A DNA stretch of 64,000 nucleotides from Buxus sempervirens (taxonomy: Eukaryota > Streptophyta > Magnoliopsida > Buxales > Buxaceae), in contig OX387182.1 in assembly GCA_947561395.2 (NCBI GenBank), forward strand, positions 52,971,283 through 53,035,282, given 5' to 3'. The stretch's first letter is position 1. Each line of letters starts with the position of its first letter. A model generated the notes under the pieces. That model was not told where the DNA came from. It worked only from the letters and a program-made list of their open reading frames with translations, and did no database searches. The translations under genes and the position numbers were made by a program. Below are positions 47,861 through 59,203 of this stretch, piece after piece.

Positions 47861-48268
47861 AGGGTGTTCTTTATTCAGAACCCTGGGATTTTAAGACTTG
47901 AGTTTGAAACTTGAAGGTTTGAAAGTTGACAAGGATGGGGTGTTCTTTACTCCGAACTCCTTGGATTTTAAAAATTCTTTTGGCAAGTTCTTTATTCAGA
48001 TTGCCTGAAAGTTTTAGAGTTGCTGGTAAAAATGGGGTGTTCTTTATTTAGATCCCTTTAATTTAAAGATTTAAACAATTTGGCGAGTTCTTTACTCAGA
48101 TCGCCTGAAAATTTTGAATTGGGTGTTCTTTATTTAGAACCCTTAAAGATTTAAGACTTAAATTTGGAATTGATTATTTCTGAATATAGGGAGGTTGGTA
48201 AGAATTGGGTGTTCTTTATTCAGAACCCTTGGGTTTAAGGATTTGGCGAGTTCTTTATTCAGATCGCC
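47861..48268. repeat. Eight hairpins with constant loop GTTCTTTATTCAGA and co-varying stems
   Basis: Stems: AGGGT/ACCCT 47861-47884; GGGGT/ACTCC 47937-47960 (one mismatch); GGCAA/TTGCC 47982-48005; GGGGT/ATCCC 48034-48056 (one wobble); GGCGA/TCGCC 48082-48105; GGGT/ACCC 48121-48142; GGGT/ACCC 48207-48228; GGCGA/TCGCC 48245-48268. The loop is nearly constant while the stems alternate between GGGT-type and GGCRA-type, and GGCAA versus GGCGA changes both arms. They lie between ORF1 and gag on the element B transcript (minus strand). Confidence 0.87.
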
Positions 48269-48434
48269 TGAAAGTTTTGAAGTTGAAGGATTGAGGCCAG
48301 ACTGTTTAAGAAAGGACTTTGAGGATGTCTTAATTGACTTTATTAAATCTAGCACAAAATTCTTCATGGAAAAAGAAGCATAATGCCAAAATTCAGAACA
48401 AGTAATTTCAAAACAAAACAAACAAACCCAGAGT

Positions 48435-49916
48435 CTAGCTAGGTTGGTCATCATCATAATGAGAGGATACGTCTCGCCTTTTCAAGGCATGCAGAAGTTT
48501 ATTCCGCAGACGTCGGTCCTCTTTTGCGCGTCTGCGCATGGTGTCAAGCTGTTGTTGAAGGGCCTTATTGGCCTGCTTGTTTTTACGCTCGGAATCCACG
48601 TATGAACGGTGGATCCGAGAATGAGATTCCCGCAGTTCGGCCACCTTATCCCTGTATGTGTCAGGGGGCGGAACTGGGATATCGTCAGAGGTGACGATAT
48701 GGAGAGGAGGTGGGCTGTCTAGGCCAGTTTCTCGAGCAATCCATTGTTCGTAATTACGAACATCGGATGCAGTGAAAATGTCCTCTTGGAGTATGTGCAC
48801 GTGTTGCCATTCCTTCACCAATTTTTTCTTCAATTCCCATGTAAGTGGGCCAGTTAATCCTTCCGCCTCATCCTTGATCGGTATTCCCTGAGACTTCCCA
48901 AACTGTCTCAGAATTCGAACCGGATAGTATGGCATGGCATGAGTCAAGCCTATCAAGGCTAGGCAATGTCTTTTCCTGAAAGCTATGACGGGGGTATATG
49001 TCTGGTCAAATGTGCCTCCCCATCTTATGTCCGTTTCTCCTTTCAGTTGGAGAAAGTGGTCAAACCAGTCCTCTCTGGAGGGTAAGTCTGGTCTAATCTC
49101 TCTTCGGGCCATCAATGTGACATTGTCACGGACGTACCCATAACGTGGGCTGATAGGTTCAGCAACCATCAGGTGATCTTGAAGCCAAATGTGTAGGAGA
49201 GGAGCGCATCCTTGAAACCTCCTAGTTCCGTTTTTGGTCATGGTCAAGGCATGATATAGCTGAGCAAGGATCAGTGGTGCAATTCGGAATTTCACTTGGA
49301 GTTGGTCTACAATTTCCATGAGGGCCAAATTAATGGTGTCTCCCCCAGTCGGAAAGAAGAGCTGTGACAGAACCACGAGGGTGAAGGTGTCCCACCAAAC
49401 ACGGGGTCTTTCCTGCTTTTTGTCCCTTATCTTTTCAGCAAGGAAGGTTTTAGAGATCCGCGTGAATGCTTGGTCACCTCCTAAAGTCTGGAACTCTCCT
49501 CTTGGTAGGCCAAAGAAAGTACAAGCTTCATTCTTGTAGCTATCTTTGAGACTTGGCCTAGCTGGTTCTCCATGGTCACGAAATCGGAGGAATAGTTCAA
49601 ATTCCTCAATTGTGGGTGTCAACTCATTAGTTCCAAACCTGAAGAGTGAAAGTTGGGGGTCCTAGAAAGGTAGGGCCGCCTGAATCATGTCCCAATTAAT
49701 GGGCACATTTAACAGGGACAGAGTTTGTCCCATATGGTATTTCTGTTCCCATTTAATTTGTTCATCTCCTTGCAATTGCCTTGTCCAAGAACGGATCCAA
49801 GGAGTATCAAAGGCACACTTCTCTATCCTAGGGAAGCGAACTCTCTCAGTCGAGGATGAAGATGCCATGCCGACTATCCGATTGAAATTCCAAGTCAATT
49901 TAGGGTTTTCCACCAA
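48435..49916 (-). pseudogene. Ogre-type ORF1 of element B, one internal stop
   Basis: Reading from 49916 (or the MASSSS start at 49868) the frame runs to 48435, about 490 codons. TAG at 49662-49664 stands where relatives usually have Trp in a FWDPQL-like motif (TGG to TAG). After it the text continues FRFGTNELTPTIEEFELFL, then PRVWWDTFTLVVLSQLFFPT. The C-terminal about 70 residues are a highly charged basic coiled coil (KQANKALQQQLDTMRRRA). Ogre elements carry such an extra ORF upstream of gag. Its similarity to plant mobile-domain/DUF7745 proteins is inferred from memory of the family. Its role in the element is unknown. Confidence 0.82.
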
Positions 49917-51155
49917 AAACTCTAAATTAGTCTAAGGCATGCAACAGGATATGCAAAAATTAAATCAATGCCTAAGCAGTTTATGCAATCAAAAATCAAA
50001 TCCAAACACTCAAGTTATGGGTTTTAAGGGTTATGTCCTTTAAATGTTCAGGTCTTAGCCGGCCTTTTCTTTCATCTGTTCTTTCATCTGCTCTTTCATC
50101 TGCCCCTAGTGTCGGACTAAACACAATATTTACAACTTGCCTTCGAGGGCGAAATTTACAAAAATAAATCTGAAAAGAGAATCACCTTTAGGGTTGTTGA
50201 GAACCCAAAAGGAGGGTACAAATTTGCTACTCAACAGGTGGGCTGAAATCTTATCTCTAGGGTTTTTCTGCCTCTGTTCTGACCCATTTCTGTCTGATCT
50301 GGCCGGCTTTCAACTGAACTAAGATCGACTTGAATGCACGGATTGAATCGGGTTAATTTCCTTAAATTAGGGTTAAGATCAACAAAGGTGGGGGTTAATG
50401 CCCCAGATTAATTTTACCCTTATTTGTTCATTCATGTTCATGCTCACATCAAGGTTTATCAGAAGTAATAGGTGGGGAAGGATACCCAGCCCAAGGCACC
50501 TGCCTTCAAGGGTTTGAGCCAAGTACTAGACCCTTCGCGTACCATGGCAAGAAACCAATGGCGCTTGAAGAATCTAGAAACCTGGGGAGATGGGTTTACC
50601 CTGCTTTCCCCGGCAAGCCACGGGAGCGTAGGGCTAATACCATCCCAAAAGTAAGTTTCTCGATTGAAGAAGGGTGGCTGCTAGAGAGATCTAGGTTTTG
50701 GTTAAGAAGAGCATTCACATGTTGTAGGCAGCATTCAGTTTGGTTCATTCATGCAGACTCCCTCGTGCATGTCATCCCACGCAGTTAAAAAATTCATTCA
50801 CGGTGTAGTGAAGTGCTTGTATGTGCAATGGGGTCAAGTGCTGTGTCTATTCGGGTGATTCTCGGATAAGGGCCAACAAAGGGTTCCTTAATGTCACATT
50901 TATAGTAAAAGTGCAGAACAGCATGTAATACAAAATCTGGGTGGATCCCCAGATAAGTGGGCGGGTCACATTGGTCCCTGTTAAAAACCACTTGCCTTAG
51001 GCGATTATCATGTCCGTTTGACAGGATCCCCCAATATCATGTAATTATATGAGTTCCATACTTTACTAAGGTTGGACAAGAAGTACTTCCTAAATTAGCC
51101 CATATCCTCCTAAGTGGACTCATTTGATAACCAGGGTCCGACTGGGTTGAGGGAA
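49917..51155. other. Leader of element B
   Basis: Non-coding leader between PBS and ORF1. The stretch 50963-51024 resembles a repeat in the hAT element (54181-54243). No gene is seen. Confidence 0.6.
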
Positions 51156-51173
51156 TCCCCAGCAGAGTCGCCA
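51156..51173 (-). other. Primer binding site of element B
   Basis: On the minus strand TGGCGACTCTGCTGGGGA lies three bases inside the 5' LTR, identical to the PBS of element A. Confidence 0.88.
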
Positions 51174-51176
51174 AGC

Positions 51177-53601
51177 TGTGCGCACCTAAAATTGGATCCT
51201 AGATCGCACACCGGGCGCACCTTTGGCGCGTGCCTCGGGATATTCAGAGTCGCCACTGCCTGAGAGTGCAGGCAGACACGGTTTTGCCCTAATTGGGTCT
51301 AAGTCTGGTCTGCGGCTTATTAGAGATCTAGCTAAGTTCTCGGTTACGTCCGGGGAAGCCTTAAGACACCCCGGTCCGCCCCGTTGATTTGATGGGTCCC
51401 TCGGGTCTCCCTGGTTTCTGAGTCAATTTCACCCTTCCTAGACTAGCATGCTGCCTTGTTAAGTCTGGCGGGGCCCTTTGAAGGTGTGGGTCCCTTTTAC
51501 TTGATTTTATCTTTTTATTGATTTAAGTGAAGTGGTCGGACCCGGGTCCCATTGGAAGACCCGTGGGTTGCCATGGTTGGGCCTTGGGCCCAGTTGGGTT
51601 ATTGGGTAACCCATTTGGTTATTTTATTTACATTTTACATATTTACAATTTTAGTTTGGGCTTAGTGGGCTTGGAATGGGCCCATTAGCCAAAGTCCAGC
51701 GGCCTAAGCCCGTTTTATTGAAAACGGGCCGGGTTTGGGCCGGTCAAAAGTGGGCCCATAAGTAGGCCAAAGGGATCTTGATGGGCCTATCTAGGCCCAA
51801 AGTCCAAAAATGGGCTTAAGGTAGCCCAAATGTTTTAAGGGGATGGTTCAAGCCGGCTTAGGCCGGGTCCGGTCCAACTGAACCAAGAAATTACACTTTT
51901 CATCATTTTTACATTTTGCCCGTATTTTCTCTACGGTCCAGCCTGACCGTGAATGAATTCCGGTCCCCTTTGTCCGTGAATCAGATACGGTCCAGGCTGG
52001 ACCGGCCTGAGTTTACGGACGTAATCAATTCTGTGCTTTTGCTGCCGATTCTTCTTGGGATCACTCCGTTGGCTTTCTCAGATGTTCTGCAACTGATGTG
52101 GAAGTTTTCAGCTTCTTCAGATTGGGTACTTGCTTCACATGGTCAAAAAATGACATTCTTCCTCTTCCTTTTGTTCTTGGAGGAGACCATCTTTCTTCTT
52201 TTTTTTTTATTTGTTCAGGGCCATTTTCCAAGGGAACATAAAGGAATTTACAGGGCTTGGGGATCTCTTTTAAAGGAGTCCGATCTTCTCATACTCAAAT
52301 GCATATGTCTCAAGTCAATGAAAAGTGTTCCTAGAACACCTCCTTTTTTCTTAGTTTTTGCTTATGAACACCTTTATAAAACTGGACTTAATGCTATCAA
52401 CAACAAACAGGTTAGTGATATCAAAGTAAAATAATCAAAAGAAAGTGGAGAAAGCTTGAAAGTAATAACTTTGATCATATTAGAAAGTGTAATATACTTA
52501 CAACGCTAGTGATAATCTCTTTGACAAATTCGGCAGCGCTTCCGCGTCCTTCAAAATTTATTGGGACAAATAGGAAAGAGCTTGGTTAGTCTTGGTTAAG
52601 TGGTCTTGATCAATGTATGGTAAATGGGGTGTTTAGGCATAACCTTGGGGTAGTCTTAGAGCATAGGGGTAATTTGGGCATAAAAAGGGCTTTGGTTTTG
52701 GGATGGTGGCAATTGGGCAGGGATTGGTCGTGGGGAGCTCCAGGATGGAGAGGGTCATGGCCAGGGAAGGAGGCTTGTCCCAAATGAAGGGGGGTGGCCT
52801 CTCTATTTATAGGCAAAAATCCCGTGCCCGTATTTGAAATACGGGCATGCCTTGCCCGTACTTCAAGTACGGGCGTGCCTTGCCCGTAATTCAAGTACGG
52901 GCGAAAAACGAATATGTGCAATTATCGCAGATTCGGCCGTACGGGACGCGTGTCCCTCCGTACGGCGACGCGTGTTTTTCTTCCGGAATCTTGCCCGTAT
53001 TTCAAATACGGGCATGCCCTGTCCGTAAATCAAATACGGTCCAGCACGTTTTTAAAATGTTTGGATTTCAAACCTTTATTCAATTCGGTTTTTTGCAAGA
53101 TTTTTATTCGATTTTTCGATTATTTTATTAAAAAGCGAGATTCTCTTTATTAAAATATTATTAAACACTTTTATCTTATATATTTTATTGGTTTATTCCC
53201 TTTTTGCTGCCTTTTTCGCCACATGGGTAGTTTTTCTGAAACTTCAACTGCTCATAACTTCTTCATCCGGTATCCGATTTCAACAAACTTAGTGTCGTTG
53301 GAATCGGCTCGGAACCACCTGTCCACTGGGGTCAAGTTTGGTAGCTGAATTGGGGTCGAGCGAAAAGTCAACTTTTCGCTCCCCAAAAGTTTGACCGGCT
53401 CATAACTTTCTCATCCGGACTCCGATTCCAGCAAATTCGGTTGCGTTAGAATCGTGTTGAAATGCTCTTTTCAATGAGATGAAGCTTGATGGTCAAATTC
53501 ATTTGAATCAAAAAGTCAATTTTTGACCCCCTCAGGGTTTGACTTTTAGTTTGACTTTTCATTTTTCTTTATTTTGGGGGTGCAAAAATCAGGTGCTAAC
53601 A
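51177..53601 (-). repeat. Element B 5' LTR
   Basis: A 2425-bp copy of the 3' LTR with a 12-nt extra repeat of AGTTTGACTTTT near 53545, mostly transition differences and a few 1-nt indels. It contains the same TATA box (about 52801-52812, minus) and palindrome array. Confidence 0.92.
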
Positions 53602-53606
53602 CCCAC

Positions 53607-54058
53607 TTTACTATTTCAAGCCTAGTTTCTTCTTGATTAAAAACAAAATTACCCAAATTAACACTATTGCTGGAAATTTGGGCTTGCCTAGGGTCTATTT
53701 GACCATGTGTTGGAAGGCATTTCTGTAAATGCCGTAGCAAGTGGCCTGTACCACTTTTTCCTTTGCAACCAAAATTTTTTCTTTTGCAGTAGTTACAAAC
53801 TGCTCTCTTTTCACTCCCAGTACTTTCAATTGCAAAATTTAGCCAGACACTGGAGGTTCTACTCCTCTTGGTACTCCTAAGTTGTAGGGAAGATGATCCC
53901 ATCTCTTGGGAAGGCAATTTAGGATCATGATCTTGGATGGGAGGATCATAATATAGGGATTGGGTCACATCATCAGAAAAAGTTGGGTCAAAATAGGGTC
54001 TAATAAATTCCCTTTCCTCAGTGTTAAAGTACATAAGTTGCCTGGGGTCCATTATCAA
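53607..54058 (-). pseudogene. hAT transposase N-terminal part with BED zinc finger
   Basis: Reading from ATG at 54058, the region encodes an acidic N-terminus and then a BED-type finger: SSVWLNFAIE, CNYCKRKNFGCKGK, and GTGHLLRHLQKC, with Cys-x2-Cys and His-x4-Cys ligands that bind element DNA. It ends EETRLEIVKW, where element B is inserted. Reading resumes at 35186 in the same frame after the duplicated CCCAC, so element B alone split an otherwise continuous frame at this point. Confidence 0.9.
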
Positions 54059-54159
54059 ATTTCGGAAATAAATTTCTTAATAAATAATATAAAAATAAAT
54101 TCTTGGTGATACACTACCTATAATAAAGTGAGGAATAATGTATGCAAAAATGCACCAGG

Positions 54160-54476
54160 AAAATTCTCAAGTAACTAAAGGGGTCACAAATGGTCCGCTT
54201 AAAACCCAGTTTCCTTAGGCAATTATCTTGTCCTTTGTGACAGAACTTTCCTAGATATGTACTTAGTTGCACAATAGTCACCCACTATACCAGGCTTTAA
54301 AATAATAAGAAAGGTAAAACTTTCCAGGTAACTAGAGGGATCACAAATGGTTCCGCTTAAAACCCAGTTTCCTTAGGCAATTATCTCGTCCTTTGTGACA
54401 GAACTTTCCTAGAGATGCACTTAATTGCACAATAGTCACCCACTATACTAGGCTTTAAAATAATAAGAAAGGTAGA
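54160..54476. repeat. 157-bp tandem duplication upstream of the hAT transposase
   Basis: Two copies, at about 54163-54316 and 54320-54476, about 93% alike. Each contains GGGTCACAAA/GGGATCACAAA and TTTCCTTAGGCAATTATC. The GTCACAAA/TTTGTGAC arms pair perfectly in the first copy. Confidence 0.85.
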
Positions 54477-55261
54477 AAGAGAGACTTACTTATATATATA
54501 ATATTTATACTAATTTTAAAATCAAAAAATTAAATAGAAGAATACCTCTTTAGAATGAAGCTTGAACTTTGTAGTTGAAGCCTTCTACCTCCAGAGTCTG
54601 TGAGACATGGGAAAAATCAATTCAATGACTTCCTAATCATCACACGGGATTGGTTAAAAACAAAGAATCGCCACCATTCAGTTTAGGTGTGAATGGATAC
54701 CAAAATATCAAATAAGCACAAAAAGGCAAACTTAGGGTCAAAATAACCCTAAAAAAAAAACAACCAGAGATGGGTAAGGGGATTAGGTTATGAACAGGAG
54801 AAGGTGTTAGGCACCCCTATTCATCCACACAAGGTGGTTGCCAGGTATTGTTCATATTAAAAATAAAAAAGGCTTGCTACAAAAATCATGAAAAAAAAAG
54901 ACAAAAGTGTATGGTTTTTTCATACGAATAGCCTGATTGATCATCCAGAATTTTCAAATATGATCATACCATTCCTAGGGTTTCATGATTAAAATAAAAT
55001 TGAGATAAAATCAAATAAAACCAATCTAAAGTGAAAACTTCAAAAATCTAGCTTCAAGTTAAATTCTGGAAATCTAGAAAAATATGATTTTATAAAATAT
55101 TGCAGAATTGAACTTGAACAGTCTAGGACATAGATATAGCCCAAATTTCACATTAAATCAAAAAATCAAAACCAAAAATACCCACGTTGATGAAGAACAT
55201 CAAAAGGGGAGAACTTGGACCGTAGGGTCTTCTCTCAAACATTAAAAAGGACTCAAAAACC

Positions 55262-57593
55262 TGTGAGACATGGGAAAAAATCACCGGATGATGATTCACC
55301 CTCCGTCAACACACGGGCTCAACTTAAAAAGTGGGAGAGTCGCCACCATTCAAAATTATAGGGTGAGAATGGACAGCAAAAGATTAAAGATAAGCAAAAA
55401 TAGCTAAAAGGCAAATTCTAGAGTAAAAATAACCCTACTTGAAAATCAAATCCAGAGATGGGTAAGGGGATTAGATTATGAACGGGGGAAGGTGTTAGGC
55501 ACCCCCATTCACCCACACAAGGTGGTTGCCAAGTGTTTGTTCATGCAAAAAATAAGAAAGATTGCTAAAAATCATTAAAAACCTTGAAAAAGGACAAATG
55601 TATGATATCTTCACATGAAGATCCAAATGGATTCCAGATCCTCTTTTATGTCAATATCACTTCTGGAACATCACCAATAAATGGAAATCAAAGCAAAAGT
55701 TACACAAAACCAAGTTGAAATCAAATCCGGGAAATTTGGTAAAAAGTAATGCCATTTGTCTTGAAATCATTCAAATCCAATTTTAAATTGAACAAAACCA
55801 AATCCATTTGAAAGATTATGGTAAATAATAGTCTCATGCAAAATTTCACTCCATTCCGATTAAAATCCTAGGAGTTATGCTCTTTTAAAATCTGCTGCTG
55901 GAGATAATTAAAAGTGATAAGTGGGCAACTTTGGAAAATTATCTAGAAAAATCTGCTCCATATATATCCATGAAATTTGGTGTGGGTGAAGTCTGTATGG
56001 CCATCTTTTAGATGAAACTAGCCTCATACAAAAATTCATTCGGATGTGCCTTGAGTGGTCTCCCGAACAGGCCCCGAAGATCACAGATTTACCCAGAAAA
56101 GTGCTGTTGAACAGCTCTGAGTAAACCTGTTGCTCATGACACAAATGGAGTCAAAAAATTATGAAACCAATTGGATTTAAAACTAGACTTCTATAGCAAA
56201 ACTCAGAAATAAGAATCACTCGAATCGGACTTAAAACGAACACATGGCGCTCAGTCGAAGTGACAAGTTCTGTATTCGGATCAGAACTGACCTATCAACT
56301 TCGATAGAGAGGTGTAAAAAATGCGCCTGATAGAAATTAATGAAATTTGGTAGGCATAAACTAGACAGCCTCACCTTTCCCATGGTTCTGGAATCACTCC
56401 AAAATTCATCCGGACGATGAAGTTATGAGTATCCGAAGTTGGGGTACCGTTGCTGTCAAGTTAAGCCATTTTTGAAGAAAATCAATTCAAAACTGTGATG
56501 AAGTGTGTGCAATTCGTGCAAGATGAATACAAATCCTTTAAAAATCATTTGAAGACATTCCAGAATTGATTGGGGCTATTTATTTCAGATTTATTACAAT
56601 AAATGCAATAAACCCGAAATATGAGCCTATCCCGCTAAAACACGTGCTATGTATGTGCAAGTGTAAAAATCATTCAAGAACAATATAACAACATATCATG
56701 CATTCATATTCATCAAAATAAGGTTCTAAAAGCAACCTAGGGTTCCGTTCCATTATCGTTTCCCTTAGTTCTCTCTCCCCGTTAAACACGGTTTTTCAAG
56801 ATAATCTTGGGGTACTTTGAATATGAAACGGGCTTCAAAGATTCAAAAGGCTTTATTCTAAATAGGTTCTAGTACTAGGGTCAATCCCCAGTCTCGTTTC
56901 TCCTAGATCCCGCCTTCACGTTTTACGGCTAGGGGGAGTCTTGAGATACTTTGAACCGGGGAAGGGTTTTCATACACACATCAAGGCCTTATTCTATAGA
57001 AAGGTAGAAGAAGAGATCTAGATCTAGAAATGTAAAAACAGAAAATAAAAGTGGAGTTTGAGGCTTACCTGGGTTCTGGAAGCACTTCCGCAACGGTTCC
57101 CCTCTTCACTCGGAGTTCTTCTTGGCAGAGATTCTTGGCAAGAATTGTTGGCCATTTGCTTGAGGAGGAGCCTCCTATTTATAGGCAAAGGCTAGGGTTA
57201 GGGTTGGTGAGATGGTAGACACAACATAATGTCTATAGCCCACCAACCTTAACCCTAAGGCTATTTCCGAGATTTCCCCTCATTTAATGAAGGACATGAT
57301 GGTAAAAGATGAAATCTCTCGGAAAACCCTAATTTTGAGCAAAACTAATGTATCTGACATATTAGGCCGGATACAAAAGTGCCTTAATGTATCCGGCCTA
57401 TGATGCCGGATACACTGAGGTATGCTTGTATCCGACATGTTTCATCGGATACAAAGAAGAACACTTGTATCCGACCTGAGTTGCCAGATACAAGGAAAAA
57501 ACTCATTTTCTCAAATTTTGTGCTGGCTTCAAAGGAGATAATAATTTTTTATGATTATTGATCATTTTGACTGTGCAATTTGGGGTGTCTATA
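55262..57593 (-). mobile_element. Inner solo LTR nested in the solo LTR
   Basis: It runs on the minus strand from TATAGACACC (57593; normally TGTAGACACC) to TCTCACA (55262), 2332 bp. AAACC duplications lie at 55257-55261 and 57594-57598. The TATA box is near 57174-57185 (minus). Upstream of it lies a TGTATCCG palindrome array. No internal region is present. Confidence 0.87.
57349..57494. repeat. TGTATCCG/CGGATACA palindrome array (inner LTR promoter)
   Basis: Four hairpins: 57349-57375 (TGTATC/GATACA), 57388-57414 (TGTATCCGGC/GCCGGATACA), 57426-57454 (TTGTATCCGA/TCGGATACAA), 57464-57494 (CTTGTATC/GATACAAG). The stems co-vary at the GGC/GCC versus GA/TC positions. Confidence 0.87.
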
Positions 57594-58518
57594 AAACCAC
57601 ATCATGAAACCTTAGAATTTACTTTCAGGCTTCTGAATCCAGATCTATCATACTGATCATGATAGATCCAGGATCTTAGCCTAATATCACAAAAATCACG
57701 AAAACAGTACTGTAGGTGCAAAAGTGGTGAAAATCTCAAATTCTAGAAAAAAATGGGTATCTCATGCTATAAACATCATGGAATCATATGATTCATTCAG
57801 ATTCAAAATAAAACCATTAAAACATGATCAAGATATTCAAAGCAACCACATCTCACAGATTTGAGCACATGGGGGTCTACCCTACGAATTCACCTGTTCT
57901 CTTTTCCCCTAGCTTTCTCTTCATGTTTTATGGCTAAAGAGGATTCTTGAGGTACTTGGAGATAGGTTTGGTGATACAAACACAATCAAAGGCTTTATCT
58001 TAGAAAAAAGGAGAAAAACAAATATGGGGTTCTATTCTAGGGATCCACTTGTTCCCCTTTCCCCTAACTCTCTCTTCACCTTTTACGGCTAGAGAGACTC
58101 TTGAGGTACTTGGAGGCAGGTTTAGGAATACAAGTATAAGAAAGCCTTATTCTACAGCAATGGAGAAGATCCTATTATCTCTAGAATTGAAGACAGAAGG
58201 AAAAAGGGATTTACCTGGATTGAGCAAGTACAGCAGCAGGGATTCCTCTCTTCTCTTGGAGCTCCTTGGACTTCAAATTTTCGTGGCCCTTTGCTTGAGG
58301 AGAAGCCCTCTATTTATAGGCAAAGCCAGTGGCATGGTTGGTCCAGGGTTTGGCAAGATAGAGTTTCAGATTGAATTAAACACAAGGATAATGCCCATCC
58401 ATGGCCAACAAGGATAATCTGAATGAATAAAAAATATAATTCACTCATTAAAAGGGATATTTGGAAGTAGATAAGGCTCAGAAATCGAGAAAGGATAAAA
58501 CTCGTACAAATCTAATGC

Positions 58519-58622
58519 GCCCGTAAATGTATTACGGGCAAGTGGTGTCCGTATTTGTATTACGGGCGCTGTATGTTCGTATATAAAATCCGGCGCGACC
58601 AGCCCGTAGATACAATACGGGC
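58519..58622. repeat. GCCCGTA/TACGGGC palindrome array (outer LTR promoter)
   Basis: Three hairpins: 58519-58539, 58548-58567 (CCGTA/TACGG) and 58602-58622. They are upstream of the minus-strand TATA box of the outer solo LTR. The stem motif is that of the element B LTR although the surrounding LTR families differ. Confidence 0.82.
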
Positions 58623-58725
58623 AAGGCTTAAATTATTGATTTTCATGCATTTTTGGCCTGTTTTAAATCCCAATTACACGTTTTCATTATTTTCTCATTT
58701 TGTAGTACAATTTGGGGTGTTTACA

Positions 58726-59195
58726 GAGTCCAACTTCCCACTTTTGATGCTTGAACAATTTAACAAATGTAACTATTTCTTGATAGGCTAGAGAGATTGT
58801 AGAAGAGAGTAAGAGATTGCAGAAGAGGTGTGGTTTGGAGTGGGAAGGGGTAGACCTATTTATAGAAAACCAAAAGTGGCATTTTACCACTTCTACCCTC
58901 CAATATGACTGTTATTTGGCAGTTGGAAGGGTGGAAAAGGTCATTTACAGTCAATTACAACCATACCCCCTGATATGGCTATTGGGGGGGTAAAAGTGTC
59001 AAAAAATTGGTCAAAACAACTTTTTGGAGGGGAAAAAGGACTAGCCAAATGGCTAGCCCTTGGCGTGCTGGGCGGGTGGCCTGCTTTGATGCAGGCACGG
59101 GCCGTGCCGTGTCGGCCCATTGGTGTGCCTGGGCACGCCAATGGTGTGCTAGGCTGTGTCATGCCCGGGCTGGCACGATCCAGTTAGCAACCCTA
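58726..59195. other. hAT 5' end: promoter and GC-rich subterminal repeats
   Basis: Minus-strand TATAAATA lies near 58856. The GC-rich block 59040-59190 has repeated GGCACG, GTGCC and GGCCCATTGG words. It mirrors the GGCCC/GGCACG-rich 33178-33240 region at the other end, as subterminal sites of hAT elements usually do. Confidence 0.6.
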
Positions 59196-59203
59196 CTTCC
59201 AGC

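Larger units (their letters stand above)
35187..53601 (-). mobile_element. Element B: 18.4-kb Ogre-type Ty3/gypsy retrotransposon
   Basis: LTRs of about 2.4 kb lie at 51177-53601 (5') and 35187-37599 (3'), with perfect CCCAC duplications at 35182-35186 and 53602-53606. On the minus strand the order is PBS, leader, ORF1, hairpin-rich spacer, gag-pro, pol (RT, RNase H, extra RNase H, integrase), PPT. The extra ORF1, the second RNase H and the large size are features of the Ogre/Tat lineage. By eye the LTRs differ at about 15 positions plus a few indels, so it is older than element A. It landed in the transposase gene of the hAT element between the BED finger and the catalytic core. Confidence 0.93.
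54599..58725 (-). mobile_element. Solo LTR in the hAT 5' region, split by another solo LTR
   Basis: On the minus strand it runs from TGTAAACACC (58725) to TCTCACA (54599), with GAGTC duplications at 54594-54598 and 58726-58730. It is the same family as the solo LTR at 25517. The inner LTR 55262-57593 splits it. A TATA box lies at about 58309-58320 (minus). A diverged tandem duplication of about 150 bp lies at about 57880-58160. Confidence 0.87.
33164..59195 (-). mobile_element. hAT-superfamily transposon carrying nested retroelements
   Basis: The ends are TAGGGATGCTAA and, inverted, TAGGGTTGCTAA, flanked by CTTCCAGT (33156-33163) and CTTCCAGC (59196-59203), 7 of 8 identical; moving the border one base gives perfect ACTTCCAG copies. 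Both subterminal regions are rich in GGGCC, GGCACG and GCCTGGG words. The minus-strand transposase has a BED finger, RNase H-like core and C-terminal dimerisation region. Element B and a pair of nested solo LTRs account for about 22.5 kb. The hAT itself is about 3.5 kb. Confidence 0.9.

Noticed and set aside
58941..59187. GC-rich ORFs near the hAT end
   Set aside because: They overlap the subterminal GGCACG/GTGCC repeats on both strands and lack any domain.
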